Shown here: positions 18,589 through 29,476 of the stretch, in pieces | Layout of the letters: every line of letters starts with the position of its first letter | Position numbering within the stretch: the first letter of the stretch is position 1 | Source: Leptospira ainlahdjerensis | GTDB taxonomy: Bacteria; Spirochaetota; Leptospiria; Leptospirales; Leptospiraceae | Assembly (NCBI RefSeq): GCF_016919175.1 | Contig: NZ_JAFFPU010000004.1 | Location: 62,001 to 126,000 of the forward strand | Direction: 5' to 3' | Length of the DNA stretch: 64,000 nt | Made by a program: the position numbers and the translations under genes | Notes under the pieces: generated by a model | What the model was told of the DNA's origin: nothing | Database searches by the model: none | The model's input: only the letters and a program-made list of their open reading frames with translations

Positions 18589-20295
18589 TTAGACCGCCTG
18601 TTTTTTCAGCAGTTCTTTTGCGTGCTCAAGAGCGCCTTTCGAAACCCTTTGACCCGAAATCATCCGCGCAAGTTCCAAGGTACGCTCTTCTAAACTCAAG
18701 AATTCCGCTCGGGAAAACGTTCTTCCTCCTTCGACATATTTACTGATTTTTAGATGGTCATTCGCTGCGGAAGCAATTTGTTGCAGGTGAGTAATCAAGA
18801 TGAGCTGATGATTGGAAGCTAAATTCCGAAGTTTCCGAGCCACATCCATAGCAATCTCCCCCCCCAAACCGGAATCGATCTCGTCGAAGATCAGAACACG
18901 CAGGTGGGATTGACCTCCCAAAATCGAACGAATCGCAAGCATCACTCTCGATACTTCCCCGCCGGAGGCAATCTTTCGGAGCGGTCTCGGTTTTTCACCC
19001 GGATTTGGGCTAAAATAAAATTCCAATTGATCGAGTCCCGTTTCGTTTACGATATAACTTTTTCCGGAAGCAGAGATTTCTCCTTCGGGGCTAGGTTCCC
19101 ACCGAAGAACGACTTGTACCGCCGCCCCCGACATTCCCAGATGTTCCAATTCGGACTTGAGTGAGGATTCGAATCGAACCAGAGATTCCCTTCTCGCTTT
19201 GGAAAGCTGGATCGAAAGAGAACCCAGTCTGGTCGTAACATTCTCCACCTCCGACTCCATCGATTCCTTATTTTTGGAATTTTTTTCCATGGCTTCCAGC
19301 TCTTGTTCCGCCTTTCTCTTACGATCTAAAATTTCGGATAGATCCGAGCCGTATTTCTTTTTCAGTTTGGAAATGAGGTCCAAACGAGACTGAACAAACT
19401 GCAAACGATCCGGCGAAAAGAAAATCTCTTCCTTTTCATCCAAAACGGAAGAATTGATCTCTTTGAGTTGGATGTAAATTTCCTGAAGCGAGTCCAAGGT
19501 TTTCCCAAAGTCCGGCTGGATGGATTTGATTTTTTCCGCTGCGCTCAGAAGTCTGGGAAAGGAAGGAAGAATCGCCGAGTCCGAATCGGCGAGATAAGAG
19601 GAAAGAATTTCGAAATTCTCCGCCAGAAGTTCCCCGTGAGCTAAAAGACGTTCTTCTTTGCTTAAACTCTCTTCTTCCCCCTCTTTTAAGTCTGCCTCTT
19701 TGATTTCTCGGATTTGAAAGGAAAGAAACTCGATTCGTTTTGATTTTTCCTCTTCGTTCTTACGCAATTCTTCCAGACGTTTTTTCAAACTCTTATAGGT
19801 TAAAAAACATTCTTTGACCTGGTTTCGGAGAGGAATCAACCCCGCGTGCAGATCAATGATATCCAACTGTTCGCTTCGATCCAAAAGAAGAATCTGATCG
19901 TTTTGATTGTGGACTTCCGCGAGCAATTCTCCGAGTCCTCTCAGAGTGGTCGATGAGGCAAGGGATTGATTGATCAGAATCCGGGACTTTCCGTCTCGGC
20001 TGCATTCCCTATGCAATGTAAGTTCTTTGGAATCCGACGGAAAACCCTTCTCCTGGAGCCAATCCTGAGCGACCGGGTTGCGAGAAAGATCAAAAACACC
20101 TTCCAGGACATATTTTGCGGCTCCTGTCCGTATTTCCATAGGACTGCTCTTTCCTCCCAAAAGAGAAGAAATTGCGTCCAAAATCAGCGATTTTCCGGCC
20201 CCCGTTTCTCCGGTGATCACCGTCATTCCTTTTTGAAAATCGATACAAGCTTCTTCAATCAGAGCGAAATCTCTTATATTCAGGGTTTTGAGCAT
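18589..20295 (-). CDS. recN: DNA repair protein RecN, 568 aa
   Basis: SMC-like ATPase that acts early in double-strand break repair. Walker [15 protein letters not shown] is near the N-terminus. The long coiled-coil arms (about 150-380) contain [18 protein letters not shown]. The signature [20 protein letters not shown] is followed by Walker [17 protein letters not shown] and [11 protein letters not shown]. Length is normal. GAGGT precedes the ATG by 5 nt. A 112-bp gap separates it from exbB. A SOS box was not recognised upstream. Confidence 0.95.
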   Translation of the reverse strand: MLKTLNIRDFALIEEACIDFQKGMTVITGETGAGKSLILDAISSLLGGKSSPMEIRTGAAKYVLEGVFDLSRNPVAQDWLQEKGFPSDSKELTLHRECSRDGKSRILINQSLASSTTLRGLGELLAEVHNQNDQILLLDRSEQLDIIDLHAGLIPLRNQVKECFLTYKSLKKRLEELRKNEEEKSKRIEFLSFQIREIKEADLKEGEEESLSKEERLLAHGELLAENFEILSSYLADSDSAILPSFPRLLSAAEKIKSIQPDFGKTLDSLQEIYIQLKEINSSVLDEKEEIFFSPDRLQFVQSRLDLISKLKKKYGSDLSEILDRKRKAEQELEAMEKNSKNKESMESEVENVTTRLGSLSIQLSKARRESLVRFESSLKSELEHLGMSGAAVQVVLRWEPSPEGEISASGKSYIVNETGLDQLEFYFSPNPGEKPRPLRKIASGGEVSRVMLAIRSILGGQSHLRVLIFDEIDSGLGGEIAMDVARKLRNLASNHQLILITHLQQIASAANDHLKISKYVEGGRTFSRAEFLSLEERTLELARMISGQRVSKGALEHAKELLKKQAV

Positions 20296-21284
20296 ACTTA
20301 CCTCGGGATACTAAACAAATTATACCCTTCATATAACTGCTATACATCTGATTGCAAGTTATTTTTTTTCTAAAACCTTATTTTCGAAAAAAATCCGAGT
20401 CATACGGATTTTCAATATCCTCACCCACAAGTTGAGGGGATCTGCAACGAAATGATCCTGTAAAGAGTGGCTTGTAGGAACTTCCTGCAAAGGGATTCGT
20501 GCTTGCAAAATTAGGATTCTGTGATAGAGGAATGGCCGCCGTGGTTTTTTCCGCCCCCCGCCCCTGCGAGCGCCCCATAGGAAGCGATGCACTGAGTTTC
20601 CCGAAAATACGGGCGGGGCGCGCCGCTTTCACAGTAAATTGTCCTAGCAACGACAATTTTTCTTAAATCCGGGCAACGTGTGGGGAAGGTTATGCGGTGT
20701 TTGCGTAAATTCTCGCCGAACACGCAATAAACGAAGAAAGAATTTTGATTTTCCGAAGTTTGAAAAAGGAATTTTTCCTTTTCTCAAATCGTTTCCTAAC
20801 GCTGGAATTTTCGAAAAAATCTACGGAAATGAGGAATGAAATATTCCAAATTTTGAATCCTCTTGTTTTCTTTCAAAAATCAAACAAACCAAAACGGAAG
20901 CCTTCCCCAAAAGAATTCCCACTTTATGATATTTTTATGGAGTTCTGATGCCGTTTTTCTTATAAATAAAACAAAACTTCCTTTCTTATAGAAAATGAAC
21001 TTTTAAATCGATCGAATTTTGATTTTGAGAACTCTTCTTCGAGTCTCTTTTTCAATCTCTGAAAAAAAGCGAACGATCAAAGGTTACTAGAGAAGCCGTT
21101 TGTTGCAAAAAGAAATTAGGAATTCGGAAATCAAAAGAAACAAAAGAATCGGTTTGGATTTTTGCGGTTTTACCCGATTTTTAGAATATCGTAATTCTGG
21201 AATTTGATTGATTCAATCTCTTTGTCATCGATACTGACAGTGAAAATTGTTAAGCGTCCGGAATGAACGGGGATAGAAAGAAAT
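20296..21284. other. Long intergenic gap between divergent recN and the GHKL-like gene
   Basis: Almost 1 kb without a convincing gene. The first half carries one dispersed repeat copy (20419-20655). The second half (20656-21284) is AT-rich, with a small 8-bp hairpin at 20764-20782 and short frames without family signal. The promoters of both flanking genes must be here; none is obvious. Confidence 0.5.
20419..20655 (+). repeat. Dispersed Leptospira intergenic repeat, copy 2
   Basis: Starts CCTCACCCACAAGTTGAGG, continues with TTGTAGGAACTTCCTGCAA, GTGCTTGCAAAATTAGGATTCTGTGATAGAGG and a GC-rich hairpin (CCGCCCCCCGCCCC ... GGGCGGGGCGCGCC), then TTTCACAGTAAATTGTC. It differs from the other copies by extra bases inside the GC-rich hairpin at about 20563-20607. 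Confidence 0.7.
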
Positions 21285-21978
21285 ATGGCAAAAAGTTTTC
21301 AAGACTTAGATCAAAAACTAAGCGAACTCATCCAATCGCGTTCCCGAATCACGGTCCAATCCTCGCGGATGAACTCCAAACTTGAAAAATATGTTCTTCG
21401 AATCATAACGGAAATTCTAACGAAAGTTGGACAGACCCGTTATGTGGAGATGTTATATACCATCACCAAAGAGATGTCCATCAACGGAGTCAAGGCCAAC
21501 CAAAAACGAGTCTTCTTTGAGGACGAAGGTTTGGATATTCGAAATCCGGCAGAATATGAAAAGGGAGTCGCGGCATTCAAAGCAAAGTTTTCGGAAAGAA
21601 TGGCGGACGAATATGGCAAGCGGTGTCTTGCCCGTGGAATTTCTGTAAAATTAAACATTACTTATACTATGGACGGAATCGTAGTAGAAGTAACCAACAA
21701 CACTCCGGTAATCGCCGAAGAACAGGAAAGGATGCGGGAGAAAATGAGAAAGGCGATGGGTTATAACGATATCGCCGAATTCTATATGGATAATATGGAT
21801 AATACAGAAGGAGCCGGACTCGGTATCGCTCTCATTATGATTCTATTAAAAAGTGAGAATATAGATCCTCATCTCTTCAGAGTCATGACTCACGAACACG
21901 AAACGGTGGCGCGTGTCGAGATTCCGTTTTCGGAAAATTATATCAGCATTCGAAGTAAAGAACTAAAGGAAAATAATC

Positions 21979-21995
<17 letters not shown>
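21285..21995 (+). CDS. GHKL-ATPase-like protein with degenerate motifs, 236 aa
   Basis: No known name. The segment [16 protein letters not shown] (about residues 65-80) resembles the N box of histidine-kinase-type ATPases (ExxxNAxKxN), and [16 protein letters not shown] (about 183-198) resembles the G2 box. Between them [15 protein letters not shown] sits where the D-x-G-x-G box belongs, but the aspartate and glycines are missing. No HisKA domain, signal peptide or membrane segment is present. It may bind nucleotide or be a scaffold. Its last 17 bp overlap the next gene, an SDR, so the two are probably translated together. Confidence 0.7.
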
Positions 21996-22749
<754 letters not shown>

Positions 22750-22777
22750 TCGGAAATCGATTTTTTCAGAAAAGAAC

Positions 22778-22806
22778 TTTACACTAAGAGAAAATTATAA
22801 TATAAT
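22778..22806 (+). promoter_or_regulatory. Candidate sigma-70 promoter of the arsR-type gene
   Basis: TTTACA (22778-22783), 17 bp, then TATAAT (22801-22806). The spacing and the -10 hexamer are ideal. The expected start site is about 22813, just before the inverted repeat at 22817-22870. Confidence 0.6.
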
Positions 22807-22816
22807 TGACTGTAAT

Positions 22817-22870
22817 TTATTGAATTAAGTCTTTATGGTTTACTAAAACTGAATAAACTTAATTCAATAA
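22817..22870. promoter_or_regulatory. 14-bp perfect inverted repeat in the arsR-type leader
   Basis: TTATTGAATTAAGT (22817-22830) and its exact complement ACTTAATTCAATAA (22857-22870) are separated by 26 bp. It lies just after the predicted start of transcription and 57 bp before the ArsR gene. Either it is a pair of operator half-sites for that regulator or a leader hairpin. Confidence 0.65.
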
Positions 22871-22926
22871 TCCAGTCTAAAGAGAAAGCATCTTCTTCTT
22901 TTAGAAATCTAAAAAAGAGTAAAACA

Positions 22927-23226
22927 ATGTCTAAAGAAAAATCAGTATTAAAGAAAACCCAGTTAGAATCAGCAATCCGCGGAATCAAGGGAATCGCACA
23001 CCCGGACCGTTTGCAGATTCTTTTTTTCCTCTCTCAAAAGGAACATAGCGTAGGCGAACTTGTAGATTTACTTGGAATCAGCCAGTCCGCTGCATCTCAA
23101 CACCTGAGTAAAATGAAGATCAATGGAATCCTTTCCAGCAGAAAAGAATCCAATCAAGTTTTCTACTACTTGAAAGACGGTAAATACAAGGATCTGATTC
23201 GTACGATCGTAAAGATCTACGGTTGA
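22927..23226 (+). CDS. ArsR-family winged-helix repressor, 99 aa
   Basis: Small dimeric DNA-binding protein. The HTH region is HPDRLQILFFLSQKEHSVGELVDLLGISQSAASQHLSKMKINGIL, with recognition helix SQSAASQHLSKM, followed by the wing SSRKESNQVFYYLKDGK. There is no CxC metal-binding motif in helix 3 and no cysteine at all, so it is not a classical arsenic or cadmium sensor. It may respond to another signal. An inverted repeat in its own leader suggests autoregulation. It converges on hldD. Confidence 0.88.
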   Translation: MSKEKSVLKKTQLESAIRGIKGIAHPDRLQILFFLSQKEHSVGELVDLLGISQSAASQHLSKMKINGILSSRKESNQVFYYLKDGKYKDLIRTIVKIYG

Positions 23227-23250
23227 TTCCCGAAGCGTATTCAAAATTTA

Positions 23251-24222
23251 TTATGTGCCCTCTTCTTGATCGAGGAGGGTTACATACTCCCTGACCGCGT
23301 CCTCTAACTTCGTAAAACCTTCCTCGTAACCCGTTTTGAGCAGCTTTGTCGTGTCCGCGCAGGTATAATACTGATACTTTGCTTTGAGACTTTCCGGCAT
23401 TTCCGTGTATTCTATGTTTTTCGGAAGGCCGAGGGTATCAAAAATCGCGGAGACAAGATCGTTCCAAGTTTCGGCAACTCCTCTTCCCAAATTATAAAGA
23501 CCTCCATGACCGCCAAACGCAAGATAGGCGGTGATTTTAGCCGCATCCTTTGCGTATAAAAAGTCGCGTCTTTGTTCTCCGTCCTTGTATTCAGGTTTGT
23601 ATGATTTGAAAAGTTTGATCTTTCCTTCTCTTCTGATCTGCTCGTAACCCTTTAGAACCACACTTCTCATATCTTCCTTATGACCTTCTCCGTAACCGAA
23701 AACGTTAAAATATTTGATCCCGGTAATTCGATCTAAGAAAGAATGTTTTTTCGCATAGAGATCGAACATGTGTTTGGAATAACCGTACATGTTCAATGGC
23801 TTCAAAACATCGATGTCGCTTTTGTCGTCGTATCCGTTCGCTCCGTCTCCGTAGGTCGCCGCCGACGAAGCGTAGACAAAACGGACTCCGTTTTTGAGCG
23901 ATTCCTTTGCGAGAAGTTTTGTATACTCGAAATTATTGTTTATCAGGTAAGAGGCGTCAGTCTCCGTCGTCGAAGAACAAGCTCCCAGATGAAAAAGAAT
24001 ATCATAATCTTTGAATAAACTTGATCGAATCGCGAGATCCAGAAAATGTTCCTTTTCCAGATAATCGGAATATTTTTTACCCAGCAGATTCTTCCACTTG
24101 GAAGAATTTCCAAGATGATCCACAACCAGAATGTCGTCGATTCCTTGGCGGTTGAGTTCTTCAATGAGATTGGAACCGATGAGACCTGCTCCACCGGTGA
24201 CTATACATCTTTTTTTCGTCAT
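23251..24222 (-). CDS. hldD: ADP-L-glycero-D-manno-heptose-6-epimerase, 323 aa
   Basis: NAD(P)-dependent extended SDR making ADP-L-glycero-D-manno-heptose for the LPS core. The Rossmann motif is TGGAGLIGSNLIEELN, with LGACSSTTETD, ASSAATYGDG, YGYSKHMFD (Tyr-x3-Lys), YFNVFGYGEGHKEDMRSV, RRDFLYAKD and GLYNLGRGVAETWNDLV, matching HldD/RfaD. I start it at ATG 24222; a TTG at 24231 adds three residues. It follows ubiD after about 14 bp, so mutY-ubiD-hldD looks like one transcript. Confidence 0.9.
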   Translation of the reverse strand: MTKKRCIVTGGAGLIGSNLIEELNRQGIDDILVVDHLGNSSKWKNLLGKKYSDYLEKEHFLDLAIRSSLFKDYDILFHLGACSSTTETDASYLINNNFEYTKLLAKESLKNGVRFVYASSAATYGDGANGYDDKSDIDVLKPLNMYGYSKHMFDLYAKKHSFLDRITGIKYFNVFGYGEGHKEDMRSVVLKGYEQIRREGKIKLFKSYKPEYKDGEQRRDFLYAKDAAKITAYLAFGGHGGLYNLGRGVAETWNDLVSAIFDTLGLPKNIEYTEMPESLKAKYQYYTCADTTKLLKTGYEEGFTKLEDAVREYVTLLDQEEGT

Positions 24223-24236
24223 AGAATTCAAATTTC

Positions 24237-25994
24237 CTAAAGAGAGTCTAAGAGTCTACCAAATCTATCGTCTACCCTTTTCACGGTTTGGCTGTCCGCT
24301 TCCGTTAGAGGCGGGTACCAATCCTTGAGTCTGCAGTCGATTACGACCGGAGGATAGAGTCCCGGATGATTTCGTATTAATTTTGTGTTTGCGTAGATAT
24401 CTCCCGCCGGTTCAAAGCGAGTAAAGATCGACCAGATAAAATCGTGATCGGAACGAGTCGCGTCGACCGAATCGTCCACGAGAAAAACGAGTAAAAAATC
24501 TTGAATACATTTTTCTTTGAGAAGTTTTGCGGGGAGGCCGTCGTTCTTTTTGTATTTTTTTCCTGATACGACTAACGTTCCGGGATACGCTACGATCGGA
24601 TCCTCAAAATAAGAACTTACGAATTTTCCCTTAAAACTCGTTTTAAGAGAATTCTTTTTTTCACCGGATCCAAGAAGAATCGCTTTACTTCCTTTGTTCA
24701 CTTCCGGACCCGTATAATCCAAGGTGTCCTGGGAAATATTGGAAAAAATATGTAAGTCGGTAATTGGATTCATTCTTTCTAATACGCTAATAAACGTATT
24801 TCTAAAGTTTTTAAGATCTACGTTTTGATCGGTGACGAGCAATACCTTTGTAAGGGAGAGTTGACCTTCTCCCAAAATCCGAAGGGCCCCCGTAAACGCC
24901 TCTCCTTGATAACGTTCCTTAACGACCGCAACTGCGAGAGAATGAACTCCGGATTCTTCATAGGCCCAAACCCCTTTTACCGCGGGCATGACAACCGGAA
25001 ACATCGGAGACAATAGATCTTGGAGATATTCGGCAATCCAGTGATCCTCTTGAGGAGGACGTCCAACCACGGTCGCGGGCCAGATCGCATCCTTTCTATA
25101 AAAAATATTCCTTACTTGTACGATCGGATAATCGTGTTTCAGAGCATAGTAACCGTAGTGATCACCGAACGGACCTTCGGGTTTTCGAATCTTCGGCGGA
25201 ATGATTCCCGAAATCAAAAAGTCCGCGTCCGCGACGATCGGAAGCGGACTCACGTTTGAATTCTTATACATTTTTAATTTTTCGCCTAATAATAGTGAGG
25301 CGAGAATGAGTTCACTGATCTCTTCCGGTAGAGGCGCCACGGCCGCGATCGTAAGTCCCGGAGGACCTCCCGCGTAGATATGCACCGGCAAACCTTTTTC
25401 TTCTCTTTCCGCTTCGAAGTAGTGATTTCCTCCTCCCCTGTGGATTTGAATGTGCATCCCGGTTTCCAGAGGTCCGTGGATTTGAATCCGATACATTCCG
25501 AGGTTTCCCTTTCCAGTTTTCGGGCTTTCCGTATAAACCAGAGGTAGTGTAACAAAATTACCTCCGTCTTTCGGCCAGGATTTTATAGTCGGAAGTTCAT
25601 GCAAAGATTCTAATGTATTTTCAAGAACGGGCGCCGAGTTAACTTTTTTTAATCCGACACGCAAAGCCTGAAACGCGAGATGACGCAAGTTCCAAACCTT
25701 AGCTGGCGACGGAGGAAGAAAGTGTTGAATCGTATATGCAATTTTTTGCACGAACTTTACGGGATCCTCTCCGAAAGCGATTCTCATTCTTTTTTCGGAA
25801 CCGTAGAGATTGGTGGCGACGGAAAAACGGGATCCTTTTACGTTTCGAAATAGAACTGCAGGTCCTCGTTTGGCTACAACCCGTCTTTGGATTTCGGCCA
25901 ATTCTAAGATCGGATCCACTTCCTCTTCAATGACGAGAAGTTCTTTTTCTTTTTGTAGTTCTTTTACAAAGTCGCTCGTGGATCTGATTTTCAT
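24237..25994 (-). CDS. UbiD-family decarboxylase, 585 aa
   Basis: Prenylated-FMN-dependent (de)carboxylase of the UbiD family, including 4-hydroxy-3-polyprenylbenzoate and menaquinone-type decarboxylases. The sequence shows [92 protein letters not shown] and [26 protein letters not shown], all family signatures. The ATG at 25994 has AGGA 6 nt upstream and overlaps the mutY stop by 4 bp, so a longer frame is not needed. Leptospira uses menaquinone, which makes quinone synthesis the likely pathway. Confidence 0.88.
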   Translation of the reverse strand: MKIRSTSDFVKELQKEKELLVIEEEVDPILELAEIQRRVVAKRGPAVLFRNVKGSRFSVATNLYGSEKRMRIAFGEDPVKFVQKIAYTIQHFLPPSPAKVWNLRHLAFQALRVGLKKVNSAPVLENTLESLHELPTIKSWPKDGGNFVTLPLVYTESPKTGKGNLGMYRIQIHGPLETGMHIQIHRGGGNHYFEAEREEKGLPVHIYAGGPPGLTIAAVAPLPEEISELILASLLLGEKLKMYKNSNVSPLPIVADADFLISGIIPPKIRKPEGPFGDHYGYYALKHDYPIVQVRNIFYRKDAIWPATVVGRPPQEDHWIAEYLQDLLSPMFPVVMPAVKGVWAYEESGVHSLAVAVVKERYQGEAFTGALRILGEGQLSLTKVLLVTDQNVDLKNFRNTFISVLERMNPITDLHIFSNISQDTLDYTGPEVNKGSKAILLGSGEKKNSLKTSFKGKFVSSYFEDPIVAYPGTLVVSGKKYKKNDGLPAKLLKEKCIQDFLLVFLVDDSVDATRSDHDFIWSIFTRFEPAGDIYANTKLIRNHPGLYPPVVIDCRLKDWYPPLTEADSQTVKRVDDRFGRLLDSL

Positions 25995-27166
25995 AATTTT
26001 CCTACCGGAAGTTCCGGTTGTTTTATCGTTTTGTTTTTGAGTTTGATCAGCTTTCCTGAAATCGAAGAAGGGAATTCTTCCTTGAGATCCTCTTCCCTCA
26101 CCCATTTGAAAAGGACGTCTTGTTTTTTGTTTAAGATTTTTTCGATTCGAGTTCGGTCTTCTTCCAGAATGTCGCTGAACTTCAATTGGATTCTATGATT
26201 GGTGATGGAATGTTTTGTACGATGTGGATGTGTATTCAAACGGGATTCTTCAAACAACTCCTCGGAGATAGAATCCTTTTCGTAAGGATGTTTTCCTTCC
26301 AATCGGAACGGAAGCGAATAGATCGTTTTAAAAAATCTTCTTCCTGAATATTTCAAAAGAAGAATCTGATTCTTAGATCTTAAGAATAAAAAATGCAGAT
26401 CCAGATCGATCCAGTTGTCTACCGATTTAGATACGGGGATCTCCCTTTCTTTCCCCGCGGCTTTTGCTTCACAGTGATCGATTAATGGACAAGACTCACA
26501 AATCGGAATCGGAACACAGACCAAGGCTCCGAGTTCCATCATCGCCTCGTTGTGGTCGCCCGCGGAATCCGGAGTTAAAAATTCTTGAGCGAGATTTCCT
26601 AAAAGTTGATTCGTGGAATTGAGAAGAGGATCTTCTTCAATCAAAAAAAGTCTGGATAAAACGCGCTTAACGTTCCCGTCTAAAACGGCGTGATGTTTTC
26701 CGTAAGCGATGGATAATACGGCGGAGGCAGTATAACTTCCTACTCCCGGAATCGAAAGCGCGTCGTCGTAGTTCTTTGGAAATTCTCCCGAAAATTTTTC
26801 GACCAAAAGACCGGCTCCTTTTTTTAAGTTTCGCGCTCGAGAATAATAACCAAGTCCTTTCCAGTATTTCATGACCTCGTCTTCCGAAGCTTCTTTGAGG
26901 GAGTTCGGATCCGGAAATCTTTCTAAGAATGTTTCGTAAATCGGAAGCATCGCCGCGACGCGGGTTTGTTGGAGCATAATTTCGCTCACCCAAATCCGAT
27001 ACGCGTTTTTGTTGATTCTAAAGGGAAGATCCCTTTTGTTTTTTTGAAACCAAGAAAGTAAGGCCTTTCTTAATTTTAATAGGAGCTCGGGAGAAATGGG
27101 GGCGTTTTTGGATTCCACAGTCGTAAAGAAGATCGATTTCTTTACATGGAACGGTACGTCGAACAA
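25991..27166 (-). CDS. mutY: A/G-specific adenine glycosylase MutY, up to 391 aa
   Basis: Removes adenine mispaired with 8-oxoguanine. The HhH-GPD region has [27 protein letters not shown] (catalytic Glu in SEIMLQQT), [32 protein letters not shown] and [13 protein letters not shown] (catalytic Asp). The iron-sulfur cysteines are [16 protein letters not shown]: the first gap is 5 residues, where MutY usually has 6. The C-terminal NUDIX-like domain follows ([31 protein letters not shown]). The start is uncertain: TTG at 27166 or GTG 16 codons later (VESKNAP). Confidence 0.9.
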   Translation of the reverse strand: MFDVPFHVKKSIFFTTVESKNAPISPELLLKLRKALLSWFQKNKRDLPFRINKNAYRIWVSEIMLQQTRVAAMLPIYETFLERFPDPNSLKEASEDEVMKYWKGLGYYSRARNLKKGAGLLVEKFSGEFPKNYDDALSIPGVGSYTASAVLSIAYGKHHAVLDGNVKRVLSRLFLIEEDPLLNSTNQLLGNLAQEFLTPDSAGDHNEAMMELGALVCVPIPICESCPLIDHCEAKAAGKEREIPVSKSVDNWIDLDLHFLFLRSKNQILLLKYSGRRFFKTIYSLPFRLEGKHPYEKDSISEELFEESRLNTHPHRTKHSITNHRIQLKFSDILEEDRTRIEKILNKKQDVLFKWVREEDLKEEFPSSISGKLIKLKNKTIKQPELPVGKL

Positions 27167-27232
27167 CGGTAAATCCTGTTTTCACGGGATTCTTAAATTT
27201 CATTCGATTTTATTTTGAATCTATCGAAATTT

Positions 27233-28216
27233 TTAGTCTCTGGTCAGGACGTTTATCTTCTCCGGACGGCTCGGATTGGAAATATGATATTTCCCGTCCA
27301 AGAGCATGATGTGTTTTCCGTTTTCCAAGGCACGATAGAGTTTTTGAAAGTTCGGTCCCGGGACTAAAACCGACTCGGGACTTGCCAACTTCTTTTTGAT
27401 GGAATCGATCGTGTAGATATCGTGTTGCCCGACTCCCTTCAATTCTTTCATTCCCACATAGGAGCAATCGAAGTAGTCCCTAACGTCGTTGTAAACGGAT
27501 TTTGATACGGTGATCTTTCCGGGCTCTCCGATATTTTCGATCCGAGAAGCGAGGTTTACGGTATGTCCCCAGATATCGAACGCGATCTTTGTATGTCCGA
27601 CGACTCCGGCGATCAAGGTTCCAGAGTGAATCGCGATCCGAAGCCCCCAGGCGTCCTCTCCGCTTTTCATTCTTTCCTTTTTGCGATTCTCCGCATATTC
27701 CATCATCTTCAAAGATGCCAGAAGAGAATCCAACTTTGCGGTTCTCTTATATCCCCCCAAACCGCCGACCGCAAGAAACGCGTCCCCGATCGTTTTTACT
27801 TTTTCGATTCTGTGTTGAGTGCATATTTTTTCGAATTCGTCGAAGTAGATCGAAAGTTCCTTTAAAAGTTCGTTCGGACTCATATAACGACTGATATCCG
27901 AAAATCCTACAAAGTCGGTAAGAATCACGACGGCATTCTCGTGTTGAATGGGTCGAACTTTTCCTTTTAGTTTCAATTCTTCGATCATATACTCCGGAAG
28001 AATGTTCTGTAAAAGTACGTCCGCCTTCTTTTTCTCCTCGAGAATCCGATTTCGATCGCTATTGACGATGTGATTCATCATCTCTCGAGTAAGCGCTTCC
28101 TTGTTTCGATATCGAACGATTCGGCTTAGGGCCCGAAAATAATCCTCTTCCCTTTGAATGATATCTTCGGGAGTTCCCAGCGCGATGTTCCGAGCAAACT
28201 CCGCCAACTCGTTCAA
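27233..28216 (-). CDS. Class III adenylate cyclase, 327 aa
   Basis: Makes a cyclic nucleotide from NTP. The catalytic domain (about 90-280) shows the metal aspartates in VVILTDFVGFSDIS and KTIGDAFLAVGG, the base-selecting Lys in EKVKTIGD and Asp in AFDIWGHTVNLASRIE, and Asn and Arg of TVNLASR. Lys plus Asp is the adenylate pattern. The first 90 residues form a helical linker (REEDYFRALSRIVRYRNKEAL, RILEEKKKADVLLQNILPEYM) of the kind that joins sensors to cyclases. It starts at TTG and overlaps the stop of the ODP-like gene by 4 bp (TTGA). It has no sensor domain of its own. Confidence 0.9.
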   Translation of the reverse strand: MNELAEFARNIALGTPEDIIQREEDYFRALSRIVRYRNKEALTREMMNHIVNSDRNRILEEKKKADVLLQNILPEYMIEELKLKGKVRPIQHENAVVILTDFVGFSDISRYMSPNELLKELSIYFDEFEKICTQHRIEKVKTIGDAFLAVGGLGGYKRTAKLDSLLASLKMMEYAENRKKERMKSGEDAWGLRIAIHSGTLIAGVVGHTKIAFDIWGHTVNLASRIENIGEPGKITVSKSVYNDVRDYFDCSYVGMKELKGVGQHDIYTIDSIKKKLASPESVLVPGPNFQKLYRALENGKHIMLLDGKYHISNPSRPEKINVLTRD

Positions 28217-29043
28217 CGTAGATCACCCTTTCTTGCTTTTTGAATCCAGTCGTCTTTGATCAAATCGAGTCCGCAGGGAAGATTCCAGAGTTCGTCGATG
28301 ATCGCGGGAAGTTGTTCTTTCCGAATGATTTGTCCGTGCTGGGGTGCGATTACCTCGGCGTCAAAACTCATTATCTTCAAAAGCGCATAACGTAGAGCGA
28401 GGTTGGAGGGAATATAGGCTTGCATAAAGGCTTTCATGTTGTTCAAAGCTTTTTTATCGTGATACAAGGACCATTCTCTTCCCAAACCTCCCAAAATATC
28501 ACTCGTAAACAGAACGCGCGACTTGAGATCGAAAGTTATCATGGCCCCGGGGGAATGTGCGAAAGGAGTGCTGATAAATTGAAGTTCTCTACCGCTGGGT
28601 GTGGAAAAATAAGTCAATTCATCGCCGATACGAATGATACTTCCTTTTACACCATAGTGTTTGATCAGATAGACGGTTCTTGTTTCCGCGATGATCTGAA
28701 CGGGACTATCTCCGCTTAAATCTTCAAAGATCGGAACGTTTGCGCAAAGGTCCGGATCCTGGTGTTGTAAGACGATCGTTTCTATGGAGTTTGGGGCGAC
28801 GAGGGAAAAAACTTTTCTGGCTACGACCGGAAAGTCTGGAATGGAACCGGGATCGATCAAAATGGTGCTATCACCGTTTTTGATCATGTATGGATTACAA
28901 TGAAGGGATTCCCTTTGATCGTAAAATCCGATCCAGTAGATGTCTTCGGCGATTTCTACCGCGTAATTGGTATCGATTTCGAGAGTCAATTCTCTCGGAA
29001 TATTCTTCTGCGTTTCCGCTTGCGCTATATCATTTTCAGACAA
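28213..29043 (-). CDS. Metallo-beta-lactamase-fold, ODP-like diiron oxygen-sensor protein, 276 aa
   Basis: MBL fold resembling the metal domain of flavodiiron proteins and the oxygen-binding diiron protein (ODP) known from Treponema. Metal-site segments are IVLQHQDPDLCANVPIFEDL (H-x-D-x-D in place of HxHxDH), STPFAHSPGAMITF (His), LFTSDILGGLG (Asp) and VIAPQHGQIIRKEQL (His). No flavodoxin domain follows. N-terminal CNPYMIKNGDSTILIDPGSIPDF is typical of the family. It starts at TTG with AAAGGAG 8 nt upstream. A direct catalytic role is unlikely; oxygen or NO binding is inferred. The next gene is a cyclase, overlapping by 4 bp. Confidence 0.82.
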   Translation of the reverse strand: MSENDIAQAETQKNIPRELTLEIDTNYAVEIAEDIYWIGFYDQRESLHCNPYMIKNGDSTILIDPGSIPDFPVVARKVFSLVAPNSIETIVLQHQDPDLCANVPIFEDLSGDSPVQIIAETRTVYLIKHYGVKGSIIRIGDELTYFSTPSGRELQFISTPFAHSPGAMITFDLKSRVLFTSDILGGLGREWSLYHDKKALNNMKAFMQAYIPSNLALRYALLKIMSFDAEVIAPQHGQIIRKEQLPAIIDELWNLPCGLDLIKDDWIQKARKGDLR

Positions 29044-29107
29044 GGGACCGACTCCTTTCGGTCTTCAAGACCTTAGTTATAAATATAAATGTCGGATTAC
29101 AAATATT

Positions 29108-29476
29108 CTATTTTTCATATGTTAGCAGAAGCTCCCTGATTCTCTCCACGTTCACTGGTTTGATAAAAATTTCGGTTGCTCCCGCTTTACGAGCTTCGTC
29201 GATAATCTCAGGTTCTGAGAAGGCAGTCATCGCGGCAATCGGAATATTCAAATTGTATTCCCTAATTTTTTTGGTGAGTTCAATTCCGTCTAACAACGGC
29301 ATCTTAAGATCGGTGATCACAACGTCGGGTTGATACTCAAGGAACACATCCCAAGCGACTTTTCCGTTTTCTGCGGAACGTACCGAGGTTAAAAAACGTT
29401 CCAAAAAACGAACCATCATCACTCGGATCAACTCCTCGTCCTCTACATACAAAAGTTTTAATGCGATTTGGCTCAT
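29108..29476 (-). CDS. Single-domain response regulator (CheY-like), 122 aa
   Basis: Receiver domain only. The acidic pair is in LLYVEDEELIRVMM, the phospho-acceptor Asp in PDVVITDLKMPLLDG (about residue 56), the switch Thr in IAAMTAFSEPE and the Lys in IFIKPVNVERI. No output domain, so it acts on another protein. The ATG overlaps the kinase stop by 4 bp, so kinase and receiver are coupled. The ODP-like gene starts about 64 bp downstream. Confidence 0.92.
   Translation of the reverse strand: MSQIALKLLYVEDEELIRVMMVRFLERFLTSVRSAENGKVAWDVFLEYQPDVVITDLKMPLLDGIELTKKIREYNLNIPIAAMTAFSEPEIIDEARKAGATEIFIKPVNVERIRELLLTYEK

Noticed and set aside
20745..20948. 67-residue + frame in the recN gap
   Set aside because: AT-rich and low complexity, no ribosome site or similarity.
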